A stretch of DNA of 64,000 nucleotides from the NCBI RefSeq assembly GCF_001544695.2, contig NZ_FCOM02000017.1:1-64000 (forward strand), in the 5' to 3' direction. The notes below the pieces were generated by a model. The model saw nothing but the letters and a program-made list of their open reading frames with translations, searched no databases and was not told where the DNA came from. The DNA comes from Caballeronia arvi. Lineage in GTDB: Bacteria; Pseudomonadota; Gammaproteobacteria; Burkholderiales; Burkholderiaceae. How positions within the stretch are numbered: position 1 is the first letter of the stretch; each line of letters begins with the position of its first letter. The translations under genes and the position numbers were made by a program. This document shows, in pieces, positions 42,735-50,849 of this stretch.

Positions 42735-44134
42735 GCGATCCATCGATGCTCTTCGAGATGCCGCTCTTCGCGGGACTGTCCGCCGAGCGCAGGGAATGGC
42801 TGCGCGCGAATCTGAGCGAGCATCGGCTGAAGAAGGGCGACATTCTGATGCGCGAAGGGCAGACCGTCACGCATCAGTTCATCCTGCTCGAAGGCGAGCT
42901 GCTGACGGAGAAGTGCGTCGCGGGCCGTCAGGTGATCGACGACACGCGCGCCGCGCCGGTATCGGTCGCGGAGGCCTCGCTGCTCGCGGGCATGCCCTTG
43001 CCGCTCACCTTCACCGCGAACACGGATTGCTATCTCGTCGCACTGACCGAGAGCGTCGTGCGCACGCTGTTGAGCGAATGCGAGTCCTTCGGCAAGCAGG
43101 TCTTCCGTTCGATGTACGGCCGCATCAGCGCCTACGACATGTTCATTCTCAGCGGCGAAAAGCTCGCCGCGCTGGGACGGCTGTCGGCGGGGCTCGCGCA
43201 CGAGCTGAACAATCCGGCGGCGGCGGTGTCGCGCGCGGCGGACGGCATGCGCGATGCGCTCGACAGCCTGCATCGTGCGACGCGCGCGCTCGTCCTGAGC
43301 GCGATGCCCGCCGACATCATGAACACGCTCGACACCTGGGCGAGCCGCCCGCCACCCGCCATCGACGCGACGCCGCAGGGCGCATTGCGGCAGAGCGAAG
43401 CGGAAGACCGTTTCGCGCAGTGGCTTTCATCGCATGGATTCGAGAAACCCTGGCTCATCGCGCCGCGGCTCGTGGCGGCGGGCTTCGTGCCGGACGAGTT
43501 CGATTCCGTGGCGCAGCGCGTGAGCCGCGAGCAGTTCTGCGCGGGCGTGCGCTGGCTCGCGGCGACCTTCGAGATGCGCTTTCTGTCGGAGCAGACGTGG
43601 CTCGGCGCCGGGCGCATCTCCGAGATCGTGAAGGCGATGAAGTCGTATTCCTACATGGATCAGGCGCCGCTGCAGGAAGTCGACATTCACGGCGGCATCG
43701 AGGATACGTTGACGATCATGCAGCATCGCCTGAAGCATGGCGTCGTCGTGAAGCGGGACTACGATCGCGCGCTGCCGCTCGTGCCGGTGTACGGCAGCGA
43801 GATGAATCAGGTGTGGACCAATCTGATCGATAACGCCATCGACGCAATGGACGAAAGCGGCGAGCTCACGATCCGCTCGCATCAGGAAGGCAACTGCGCG
43901 GTGATCGAGATTTCGGACACGGGCCACGGCATTCCCGCCGATATCCTGCCACGCCTCTTCGAGCCGTTTTTCACGACGAAGCCGCCGGGCAAGGGCAACG
44001 GCCTCGGGCTGCACATCGCGTACCGGACGGTGGTGCTGCGCCACGATGGAAGGCTCAACGTCGTGGGCAACGACGGCGGAACCACGTTTCAGGTGCGCCT
44101 GCCGCTCGTGCACCGGCACGCGGCGGCGCGCTGA
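42731..44134 (+). CDS. histidine kinase with degenerate cyclic-nucleotide-binding-like domain (second of a pair)
   Basis: A 467-residue paralogue of the kinase at 39515. cNMP-binding-like domain about residues 8-125 (MPLFAGLSAERREWL, FILLEGELLTEK); the phosphate-binding arginine is again missing. HisKA H157 in LSAGLAHELNNPAAAV; HATPase_c about 330-460 with NAIDAMDESGELTI and GNGLGLHIAYRT. ATG 42731 overlaps the flavoprotein stop as ATGA, so translation is coupled. A very long open frame running from 40997 is an off-frame shadow of the flavoprotein and is not coding. The two kinases are alike along their whole length and probably arose by duplication around the flavoprotein. Confidence 0.88.
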   Translation: MSDPSMLFEMPLFAGLSAERREWLRANLSEHRLKKGDILMREGQTVTHQFILLEGELLTEKCVAGRQVIDDTRAAPVSVAEASLLAGMPLPLTFTANTDCYLVALTESVVRTLLSECESFGKQVFRSMYGRISAYDMFILSGEKLAALGRLSAGLAHELNNPAAAVSRAADGMRDALDSLHRATRALVLSAMPADIMNTLDTWASRPPPAIDATPQGALRQSEAEDRFAQWLSSHGFEKPWLIAPRLVAAGFVPDEFDSVAQRVSREQFCAGVRWLAATFEMRFLSEQTWLGAGRISEIVKAMKSYSYMDQAPLQEVDIHGGIEDTLTIMQHRLKHGVVVKRDYDRALPLVPVYGSEMNQVWTNLIDNAIDAMDESGELTIRSHQEGNCAVIEISDTGHGIPADILPRLFEPFFTTKPPGKGNGLGLHIAYRTVVLRHDGRLNVVGNDGGTTFQVRLPLVHRHAAAR

Positions 44135-44139
44135 GCGCG

Positions 44140-45675
44140 TCAGCCCGGCGTGCGCTCGGAGACCGTCACGTGATGGGCGTCGTAGGACGGCGCGTTTTCA
44201 TCGGCGGGCAATGACGAGCCTTGCGCCGCCGACAGGAGACTTTCGACCGACGGACCCATCGCGTCCGTGAATGTCTTCGGATGCACGCCGATCGCGAGCA
44301 CCAGCACGGCCATCGCGCCGAACAGCGCGAACTCGCGCTTGCCCAGATCGCGCAGCATCGCCACGCGGTCGTTCTTCACCGCGCCGAAGATCACGCGCTT
44401 GACCATCCACAGCGTATAGGCCGCGCTCAGAATCAGCGACGATGCCGCCGCTGCGCCGATCCAGAAGTTCACGCGGATCGCGCCCATCAGCACCAGAAAC
44501 TCGCCGACGAAACCTGACGTGCCCGGCAAGCCGACATTTGCCATCGCGAACAGCATCGCGTATGCGGCGAAGCGCGGCATCGTGTTGGCGACGCCGCCGT
44601 AGGCATCGATCGAACCGTTGTTCGTGCGCTCGACCAGCACACCCGTGCACAGCAGCATCGCGCCGGACACGATGCCGTACGACAGCATCTGCACGACCGC
44701 GCCTTCGGTGCCCATGCGGTCGAAGGTGAAGAGGCCGAGCGTGACGAGACCCATGTGCGCGACCGCCGAGTATGCGAGCAGCTTGCGCATGTCCGTCTGT
44801 GCGAGCGCGACGAGACTGCCATAGATGACCGCGACGAGCGCCAGCGCGATCATCGCCGGTGCGAAGAAATGCGCGGCGTCGGGCACGATCGGCAGCACGT
44901 AGCGCAGCATCCCGTAGCCACCGATCTTCAGCATGCCGAGCAGCACCGCCGCGCCGGTCGGGCCTTCGGCGTTGACGTCGGGCAGCCAGGTGTGGACCGG
45001 CCACATCGGCACCTTGACGGAGAAGGCCGCGAGGAAGCACACGAAGATCGCGATCTGCGGCGCGAAGCCGAGTTCGAGATGGCGCCATGCGTCGATGTCG
45101 AAGGTATGCGCCTGCGACCACAGATAGATCAGCGCGGCGAGCATTGCGAGCGAGCCGAGCAGCGAGAAAAAGAAGTAACGGATGGCCGCATAGACGCGCC
45201 GCTCGCCGCCGCCCCACGTGCCGATGAGCAGATACAGCGGAATCAGCGAAGCCTCGAAGAAGACGAAGAACAGCATGCCGTCGAGCGATGCGAACACGCC
45301 CTGCATGCAGCCCGAGAGCACGAGAAACGCGCCGTAGTACTGCGCGACCTGCTTTGTGACCGACTGCCACGACGCGATGAAGACGATCAGCGTCGTCACT
45401 GCCGTCAGCACGGTGAACCATAGCGAAATGCCATCGACGCCGAGGTGATACGCGATGCCGAACTGCGGCAGCCAGTCGATGCGCTCGACGAACTGCATCG
45501 CGCCCGAGGCTGCGTCGAAGTGCGCGACGAGCGGCATGAGCGGCAGCGCGCCGAGCACCGCGCCGAACAGGGCGGCCGCGCGCGCGAGCGTCGCCGACGG
45601 GCTGAACGTCAGCACGAAAATGCCTGACACCACGGGAATCCAGATGAGAAAGCTGAGGACTGACGGCAGATGCAT
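44140..45675 (-). CDS. nuoM: orphan NADH-quinone oxidoreductase subunit M (proton-pumping antiporter-like)
   Basis: A 511-residue membrane protein with about 14 hydrophobic segments, of the NuoM/MrpD type. The core sequences are LMPLVAHFDAASGAMQFVE near the N-terminus, GVDGISLWF near 80-88, the GGGERR...FFLFSLLGS region, the transport-lysine segment KVPMWPVHTWLPDVNAEGPTGAAVLL near 215-240, and LGLFTFDRMG. Length and motifs fit NuoM. It is not in a nuo operon: the neighbours are kinases and a small protein, so this is a second, isolated copy. The start at 45675 fits the first hydrophobic helix; a longer frame adds 21 polar residues. Confidence 0.88.
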   Translation of the reverse strand: MHLPSVLSFLIWIPVVSGIFVLTFSPSATLARAAALFGAVLGALPLMPLVAHFDAASGAMQFVERIDWLPQFGIAYHLGVDGISLWFTVLTAVTTLIVFIASWQSVTKQVAQYYGAFLVLSGCMQGVFASLDGMLFFVFFEASLIPLYLLIGTWGGGERRVYAAIRYFFFSLLGSLAMLAALIYLWSQAHTFDIDAWRHLELGFAPQIAIFVCFLAAFSVKVPMWPVHTWLPDVNAEGPTGAAVLLGMLKIGGYGMLRYVLPIVPDAAHFFAPAMIALALVAVIYGSLVALAQTDMRKLLAYSAVAHMGLVTLGLFTFDRMGTEGAVVQMLSYGIVSGAMLLCTGVLVERTNNGSIDAYGGVANTMPRFAAYAMLFAMANVGLPGTSGFVGEFLVLMGAIRVNFWIGAAAASSLILSAAYTLWMVKRVIFGAVKNDRVAMLRDLGKREFALFGAMAVLVLAIGVHPKTFTDAMGPSVESLLSAAQGSSLPADENAPSYDAHHVTVSERTPG

Positions 45676-46004
45676 GGGTTCGGTTGAAATCGAAAGCAAA
45701 GCGCGGCCGGCACGCGAAGGGCGTGCTTGCGAAAACATTGCGCGGTGACAGTGGAATGTAAGGCAGGACGGCCGCGCGAATAGTCTTAGACCGGGCGCAA
45801 CCTAAGGGTTAACGAGAATAACTCAAAGAAAAGATTTTGGGGGAATTGCGGCGTATCAAATTCATTGTGCCGGGCGGGATTGACATTTTTACCGGTTTGG
45901 CTGGGCGAAGGACTCGGAGTGAATAAAACCGTTCGTTCGCTCCGGGCTTGCCCTGATTTGCGCCGAGCCGTCTGCCCCGTAGCGTAGAGCGCAAGGAGAC
46001 AAGC

Positions 46005-46232
46005 ATGCAGAAGATATTCAAGGTCACCGTTCTGGCGCTCGTCGCTTACCTCGTCGCCGATCGCGCGATGCTCCACGCTCAGGGAAGCGAAGTCGCGGCG
46101 GCGTCGTGCGTCGAGCGCGCCGCGCAGGTCGAATTCGACGCGCTCGCCAAGGGCTTCAGTCACGCCGCCGCGAGCAGCCAGCGCGACGCGTCCCGGTCGC
46201 AATGTCTCGTGTCGGGACGCGCGCGCTCCTGA
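46005..46232 (+). CDS. small membrane-anchored or secreted hypothetical protein
   Basis: A 75-residue protein with a hydrophobic N-terminus (about residues 6-25, KVTVLALVAYLVADRAMLHA) and a polar Ala/Ser-rich tail with two cysteines. AAGGAG is 7 bases before the ATG. Its stop is 8 bases from the convergent NADH dehydrogenase. No family recognised. A 266-base gap upstream separates it from nuoM. Confidence 0.55.
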   Translation: MQKIFKVTVLALVAYLVADRAMLHAQGSEVAAASCVERAAQVEFDALAKGFSHAAASSQRDASRSQCLVSGRARS

Positions 46233-46239
46233 ACCGCCG

Positions 46240-47574
46240 TCAGTTCAGTTTCACCGTGGGGCGCACGCGTTCGCGCAGCCATTGGCTCGCCGCGTACATT
46301 GCCGCGCGCTTGACGCCGGTCAGCCCCATGATGTGCCTGCGATAAAGATGCCGGTAGGCCGACGCCGCGATCCATCCGTCGATGAAGAGCGGCCGGCGCA
46401 ACAGCTCGCTCATCAGCGCGCCTGCCGCGCCCGCGCGTCCGAACGAAATGAGCGTGCCCTGATCGCGATACGAGAAGTCCTGCACGGCGCGACCGTCGAG
46501 ACGACGCGTGAGGGCATCGGCGAGATAGACCGCTTGCTGACATGCGGCCTGCGCGCGCGGCGGCACAAGCGCGTCGCTCTTCGATGCCGCGCACGCGGCG
46601 CAATCGCCCATCGCGTAGATGCCTGAATCGGGCGCGATCTGCAGATTTCCATCGACGATGACCTGTCCGAGCCGGTTCAGCGGCAAGCCTTCGAGCGTAC
46701 GCAAGACCGCCGGCCCCTCCACGCCCGCCGCCCAGATCGTGATGTCGCTCGCGAGCGTTTCGCCATCTGCGGTGACGACGGCGTTCGCTTCCACCGATTG
46801 CACGCGGCAGCCCAGCCGCACGTCGACGCCGAGTCCGCCGAGCACGTCTTTCGCGCGCGTCGAGATGCGCTCGGGCAGAGCGGGCAGCACGCGCGGCGCG
46901 CCTTCGAGCAGGCGGATGCGGATATCGTCGGACGGATCGAGCGACGCGAGGTGATAGTCGCGCAGCATTTCCGCGGACCCCCGCAGCGCGGCGGCCAGCT
47001 CGACGCCGGTCGCGCCGCCGCCGATCACCGTCACCGAAACGGGCGTTTTGGCGGCGTCGTGGCCCGAACGCAGCAGGCTCGACAACAGACGCCGCCTGAA
47101 TGTCTCCGCCTGATCCACGGTTTCGAGCGTGAGCGCATGCTCGTTCGCGCCCGGAATCGAAAAGAAATTGGTGACGCTGCCGAGCGCGAGCACGAGCGTA
47201 TCGAATGCGAGCGTCCGGCGCGGCAAAACCGGGCGGCCGTCGATATCGGTGGTTTCGTCGATGACGATCTCGCGGCGGCCCCGATCGATACCCGACAGCG
47301 CGCCCTGCTCGAAGCGGAAGTGGTTCCATTTCGCGTGCGCGGCGTAGTCGATCTGATGGCTGGCCGCATCGATCTGACCTGAAGCGACTTCATGCAGGAG
47401 CGGCTTCCAGAAATGCGTCGGAAAGCGGTCGATGAGGATGACTTCGGCCCGGCGCCGCTTGCCCGGACCATTGCCGAGCCGCGTCGCGAGTTCGAGCCCG
47501 GCCGCGCCGCCGCCCACGATGACGATGCGGTGGGGCGTATCGACCTGGTGTCGCGCATAAGTGTTCAACATCAT
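46240..47574 (-). CDS. NAD(P)/FAD-dependent oxidoreductase, NDH-2 (type-II NADH dehydrogenase) family
   Basis: A 444-residue flavoprotein with two Rossmann motifs: IVIVGGGAAGLELATRLG for FAD near residues 17-34 and VTVIGGGATGVELAAALR for NADH near 180-197. The C-terminal FAD contact region reads SGIYAMGDCAACAAS near 311-325. The N-terminal quinone-site region (HFWKPLLHEVASGQIDAASHQIDY near 54-77) is the NDH-2 hallmark. NDH-2 oxidises NADH and reduces quinone without pumping protons and binds the membrane by its C-terminus. It is divergent from a LysR gene with a 129-base AT-rich gap, and lies near an orphan nuoM. Confidence 0.88.
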   Translation of the reverse strand: MMLNTYARHQVDTPHRIVIVGGGAAGLELATRLGNGPGKRRRAEVILIDRFPTHFWKPLLHEVASGQIDAASHQIDYAAHAKWNHFRFEQGALSGIDRGRREIVIDETTDIDGRPVLPRRTLAFDTLVLALGSVTNFFSIPGANEHALTLETVDQAETFRRRLLSSLLRSGHDAAKTPVSVTVIGGGATGVELAAALRGSAEMLRDYHLASLDPSDDIRIRLLEGAPRVLPALPERISTRAKDVLGGLGVDVRLGCRVQSVEANAVVTADGETLASDITIWAAGVEGPAVLRTLEGLPLNRLGQVIVDGNLQIAPDSGIYAMGDCAACAASKSDALVPPRAQAACQQAVYLADALTRRLDGRAVQDFSYRDQGTLISFGRAGAAGALMSELLRRPLFIDGWIAASAYRHLYRRHIMGLTGVKRAAMYAASQWLRERVRPTVKLN

Positions 47575-47650
47575 CGTTCTCCCGTCGATTGAATGCGTGC
47601 GTGTCGCCGCGGGTCTCGCTTGACGACCTCATGAGAAAAAATATAAGGTC

Positions 47651-47701
47651 GTGAAAACATTTGCGCTATTTAGTATTTATCGCCGACTCATAAGTTTTCA
47701 C
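47651..47701. promoter_or_regulatory. inverted repeat GTGAAAAC...GTTTTCAC in NDH-2/LysR divergent region
   Basis: GTGAAAAC (47651-47658) and GTTTTCAC (47694-47701) are exact reverse complements flanking 35 AT-rich bases between the divergent NDH-2 and LysR starts. The right arm ends 2 bases before the LysR ATG. The layout fits autoregulation by the LysR protein. Binding is inferred. Confidence 0.4.
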
Positions 47702-47703
47702 TA

Positions 47704-48660
47704 ATGTTAAAGACGACGACCTTCCGCCAGTTACGCACTTTGCAGACCGTTGCGCGCGTGGGCAGCATATCGGGCGCGGCCGAGGAATTGCATCTGACGC
47801 AGCCGGCGGTATCCCTGCAGATTTCGCTTCTGGGCGAGGCGGCGGGCACGCCGCTGTTGCGCCGCGCGGGACGTGAGATTCAGTTGACGGCCGCGGGCGA
47901 AGTCATGGCGCGCTACGCGAACGAGATCCTGAGTCTCTGGAACGAGGCGGGCGAAGAAGTCGCGGCGCTGCGCGGAGAGCTGGGCGGCACGTTGCGCATC
48001 GGCGCGATCACGACGGCGGAGTATCTCGTGCCGCCGTTGCTCGTGAGATTCACGAAAGAGAGGCCGGGCGTGAAGCTGCAGTTTCGCATCGGCAATCGCG
48101 ATGACATCGTGCGGATGCTCGCGACGAACGAGATCGATCTCGCGATCATGGGACGGCAACCGCGCGAGTTGCGCACGAGCGCCGCCGCATTCGCCAAGCA
48201 TCCGATGGCGTTCGTCGCTGCCCCATCGCATCCGCTCATGCGCGCGAAGCGCATTTCGCTGACCGATCTCGAAGCGGCCAATCTGCTCGTCAGGGAGCGC
48301 GGCTCGGGCACGCGTGTCGCGATCGAAGCGCTGTTCAAGGAAGCGGGATTGAAGCTGCATGCGGCGTCGGAGCTATCGAGCAACGAGGCGATCAAGCAGT
48401 TGGTCGAGGCGGGGCTCGGCGTCGCGTTTCTTTCGCTGCACGCGTGCGCGCTGGAGATGCAGGCGGGACTGCTCACGACGCTGCGCGTGCCATCGACGCC
48501 GATCGAGCGGTTCTGGCATGTCGTGCATATGTCGGAACGGAGGTTGCCTCAGGTGGCGAATGCGTTTCGGGAGTTTTTGGTGCAGTCGGGGGCGGGGGTG
48601 GGTGAGTCGGCTGCGGCGGGGGAGAAGAGGAAGGTGGGTGTGCGAAGGAAGGCGGGGTGA
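47704..48660 (+). CDS. LysR-family transcriptional regulator (CbbR-like)
   Basis: A 318-residue regulator. HTH: FRQLRTLQTVARVGSISGAAEELHLTQPAVSLQI, here read in pieces; effector domain from about residue 95 (GTLRIGAITTAEYLVPPLLVRF). By eye the sequence sits close to the CbbR/RbcR group of LysR proteins, but no RubisCO or phosphoribulokinase gene is in the window, so the target is likely the divergent NDH-2 gene. The last ~20 residues are a Gly/Lys/Arg-rich low-complexity tail. Confidence 0.88.
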   Translation: MLKTTTFRQLRTLQTVARVGSISGAAEELHLTQPAVSLQISLLGEAAGTPLLRRAGREIQLTAAGEVMARYANEILSLWNEAGEEVAALRGELGGTLRIGAITTAEYLVPPLLVRFTKERPGVKLQFRIGNRDDIVRMLATNEIDLAIMGRQPRELRTSAAAFAKHPMAFVAAPSHPLMRAKRISLTDLEAANLLVRERGSGTRVAIEALFKEAGLKLHAASELSSNEAIKQLVEAGLGVAFLSLHACALEMQAGLLTTLRVPSTPIERFWHVVHMSERRLPQVANAFREFLVQSGAGVGESAAAGEKRKVGVRRKAG

Positions 48661-48682
48661 GGCGCGCCGCCGCTTTGCTCGC

Positions 48683-49123
48683 TTACCGGTACTCGTCGAT
48701 TTCGATAGTTCCGCCGAGCGCTTCGATCATCGCGCGGATGTCATCCGGTACATCGGGCACGCGGGTGCCGGATGAGTTGACCCAGTAACAGAAGAAACGA
48801 ACTGCTGCCCTTTGTTCCTCGATCAGCCTGCGAAGATCAGCGCGCGGTAATTGCAGCCGCTCAATCAAGAAACGCAGATGCGGCTCCAGTAACTCGCTCT
48901 CAACTTTCCCTTTACTTCTTATTCCCCATACGCCAGTGCGTCGCCTCAACTCTCGCCCTTGCCCGGTCGGATCGTTGATCGAATCACCTTTCGCGATCGC
49001 GATGTCTGGCTCGAAGCAAAAATATTGGTTCCAGTCCCGAGGGCTGACCGCGTCACCGGTGATGGTGAACGACGCATAGGCGAGTAGCCGAGGTGACCGG
49101 TCAGTAGTTGTGCATGTTGTCAA
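48683..49123 (-). CDS. DUF4279 protein, probable immunity protein (second copy)
   Basis: A 146-residue DUF4279 protein: ASFTITGDAVSPRDWNQYF near residues 16-34, TGVWGIRSKGKVES near 61-74, LEPHLRFLIERLQLP near 77-91 and a conserved RVPDVPDDIRAMIEALGG tail. Its tail is nearly identical in protein and DNA to that of the neighbour at 49191, so the two arose by recent duplication. A TTG at 49123 with AAGGGG 9 bases upstream is the best start; the longer frame to 49231 overlaps the neighbour. Downstream of a putative toxin and its first immunity gene, it is probably an extra or diverged immunity gene. Confidence 0.75.
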   Translation of the reverse strand: MTTCTTTDRSPRLLAYASFTITGDAVSPRDWNQYFCFEPDIAIAKGDSINDPTGQGRELRRRTGVWGIRSKGKVESELLEPHLRFLIERLQLPRADLRRLIEEQRAAVRFFCYWVNSSGTRVPDVPDDIRAMIEALGGTIEIDEYR

Positions 49124-49161
49124 GATGAAACCCCTTGTAGTACACGTCGCTCTACAAGAGA

Positions 49162-49185
49162 GGGCGGCGGACAAAATTGCCGCCC
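49162..49185. repeat. hairpin between the two DUF4279 genes
   Basis: GGGCGGC (49162-49168) and GCCGCCC (49179-49185) pair around a 10-base AT-containing loop, in the 67-base gap between the two immunity-like genes. It could attenuate or stabilise the shared transcript; it has no T run. Confidence 0.45.
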
Positions 49186-49190
49186 ATCGC

Positions 49191-49607
49191 TTAACGATAC
49201 TCGTCAATTTCGATAGTTCCGCCGATCGCATCCATCATCGCGCGGATGTCATCGGGTACATCGGGCACGCGGTCGCCGGATGAGTTGTCCCAATAGCAGA
49301 AGAAACGCATCCCTGCGTTTTGCTGCACAAGCAGTTCCCGCAATCCGTTGCGAGGAAGCTGGAGGCGTGCAATCAGATACCGGAGATGAGGTTCCAGCGT
49401 ATCGCTCCGTATCGCGCCTTTGCTGCGCAAGCCCCATAAACCGATGCGTCCAGGGTGGCGGCTCTGTTTGCCGGAGGAGGTAACGAACGACTGACCTTTG
49501 ACGATTGCACAATCGGGATGGACGCCGAAATATGAAGTCCAGTACGCGGGGTCCAAGGCATCGCCGGTTATCGAGAATGACGCGTGGGCAAATTGATGTG
49601 TGATCAT
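49191..49607 (-). CDS. DUF4279 protein, probable immunity protein (first copy)
   Basis: A 138-residue protein of the DUF4279 family with no signal or membrane segment. Pieces: ASFSITGDALDPAYWTSYF near residues 9-27, IGLWGLRSKGAIRS near 55-68, LEPHLRYLIARLQLP near 71-85. Its ATG is 9 bases after the stop of the putative toxin at 49617, which is tight enough for coupled translation, the usual toxin-immunity layout. The paralogue at 48683 follows. The neutralising role is inferred from context. Confidence 0.8.
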   Translation of the reverse strand: MITHQFAHASFSITGDALDPAYWTSYFGVHPDCAIVKGQSFVTSSGKQSRHPGRIGLWGLRSKGAIRSDTLEPHLRYLIARLQLPRNGLRELLVQQNAGMRFFCYWDNSSGDRVPDVPDDIRAMMDAIGGTIEIDEYR

Positions 49608-49616
49608 CGCATACTC

Positions 49617-50537
49617 TCAGTTTGCGTAGTCGTGCATGTTGCCGATGATCCTTCTCCTGAACTCAACGTCACCGCTGTCATGCCAGATGACGTTGTCATC
49701 GCCTCTCAGGTCAAGGTTGTATTTCATCGCGTGAATCATGTCGCCGAACGTGTCGCGGTCGTATCCAAGCATCTTGGCCGCGTAGTCCGGGTTGTTCGTT
49801 TTCGCCGCCAGTTCGAGCACTTCATTGCCTGGCGCGTCCGGCACGTACTCGAATGGCTTCGCGTCACCGTCTCCGAAGCTTTTTAGCAGGGGATTGCTGT
49901 AGCCGTCACGGTAGGAACGTGAACCGCCAAGGAGCGCGCCTGCGGCTGCTTCCGCTGGGCCGAGCCAATCAAAGCCACCGCCACCGCCACCGCCTCCCCC
50001 TTCTAATCGCGCGGCTTTCAAGAGCGCCTCCTGTTTTGACGGGTCATACGGACCTGACAGGATCGGCTCGCTGCCGAAAGTGCCCGATAACGGCGCAAAC
50101 CAGTCAACAGATTCGGCCATCAGGCCGTGCGAGACAGAGGGCGCTCGAGGCGCAAGCGCGGGCGTGGGACCGCCGCACCAATCGTCCGTCCGGTCAATCA
50201 CGGGAATGATGAGGTCATCCTCGACGGCCTCCTTGATCGCATCCTCAACCTCCTTATAAAGGTGTCTCGAACGAGCGTCATGCAGCTGGTTCTCTCTGGC
50301 AAATTCGTGCAACTGGTCAAGCTCTTCAGATCCGACCTCTCCGGCGAGGCCGCCGGCCAACGGGCTGAGCCAGAACCATTCAAGAAAGTCCTGTTTATCC
50401 CGCTCGCGCTGCTTGCGCCTTTCTTCATTGGATAATTCAGAGATGCGCGGCATGCTCAGATAGTCTGCCTCGTAGGCAGAAAGCTCGTAGAGGGTGCAGC
50501 GCATCTCAGTGCTCTCTTCGAGTTCTACACTTTCCAT
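49617..50537 (-). CDS. putative polymorphic-type toxin (effector with C-terminal toxin-like domain)
   Basis: A 306-residue protein with modular layout. Residues 1-50 are acidic/basic and helical (NEERRKQRERDKQ). A hydrophobic/aromatic stretch (FLEWFWLSPLAGGLAG, 51-66) is followed by a helical domain to about 116. A flexible linker contains nine glycines in a row (180-188, bases 49974-50000). The C-terminal part, about 225-306, is compact: AAKMLGYDRDTFGDMIHAMK, then LRGDDNVIWHDSGDVEF and NMHDY, with conserved-looking His/Asp/Trp residues. There is no signal peptide, so delivery would need a dedicated system such as type VI, which is not in the window. Two DUF4279 genes follow. I cannot name the toxin family or its target. 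Confidence 0.65.
   Translation of the reverse strand: MESVELEESTEMRCTLYELSAYEADYLSMPRISELSNEERRKQRERDKQDFLEWFWLSPLAGGLAGEVGSEELDQLHEFARENQLHDARSRHLYKEVEDAIKEAVEDDLIIPVIDRTDDWCGGPTPALAPRAPSVSHGLMAESVDWFAPLSGTFGSEPILSGPYDPSKQEALLKAARLEGGGGGGGGGFDWLGPAEAAAGALLGGSRSYRDGYSNPLLKSFGDGDAKPFEYVPDAPGNEVLELAAKTNNPDYAAKMLGYDRDTFGDMIHAMKYNLDLRGDDNVIWHDSGDVEFRRRIIGNMHDYAN
49974..50000 (-). repeat. glycine-codon simple repeat inside the putative toxin gene
   Basis: Twenty-seven bases of near-regular GGTGGC-type hexamers encode nine consecutive glycines between the N-terminal part and the C-terminal domain. Such a tract can change length by slippage in multiples of codons, altering the linker without breaking the frame. 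Confidence 0.8.
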
Positions 50538-50849
50538 ACGCCGCTTCCGTCGCTATTGCTCGCCTTCGTCAGCATTCCGCCTCCTTTGCACTGAAAGACC
50601 GAATAAATAGCATGACGAATCGAATGATCGCTTGCCTGATTTGGTAATTTTTTGCCTTCCATAAAAATGGCGGGGTAGGGAATAAACTCAAAGGGCACCC
50701 AATCGTAGCGACGAAAAATCGCGCAACATGAAGCCCCTCAACGCTTCACCGACTAAGCTATGCCCACCCCACTACAATACCCCCCATAGCAAGCGCCATT
50801 GCCCATTCGCCTGAATAATCCCACCGCTTCGCCCATAGCAGGAGCGTCC
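50538..50849. other. AT-rich promoter stretch between putative toxin and MscS genes
   Basis: No gene is seen in these 312 bases. The middle (about 50600-50700) is markedly AT-rich compared with the flanks and holds poly-A/T tracts (GGTAATTTTTTGCC, CATAAAAATGG), which fit promoters for the divergent toxin and channel genes. No terminator is clear. Confidence 0.5.
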
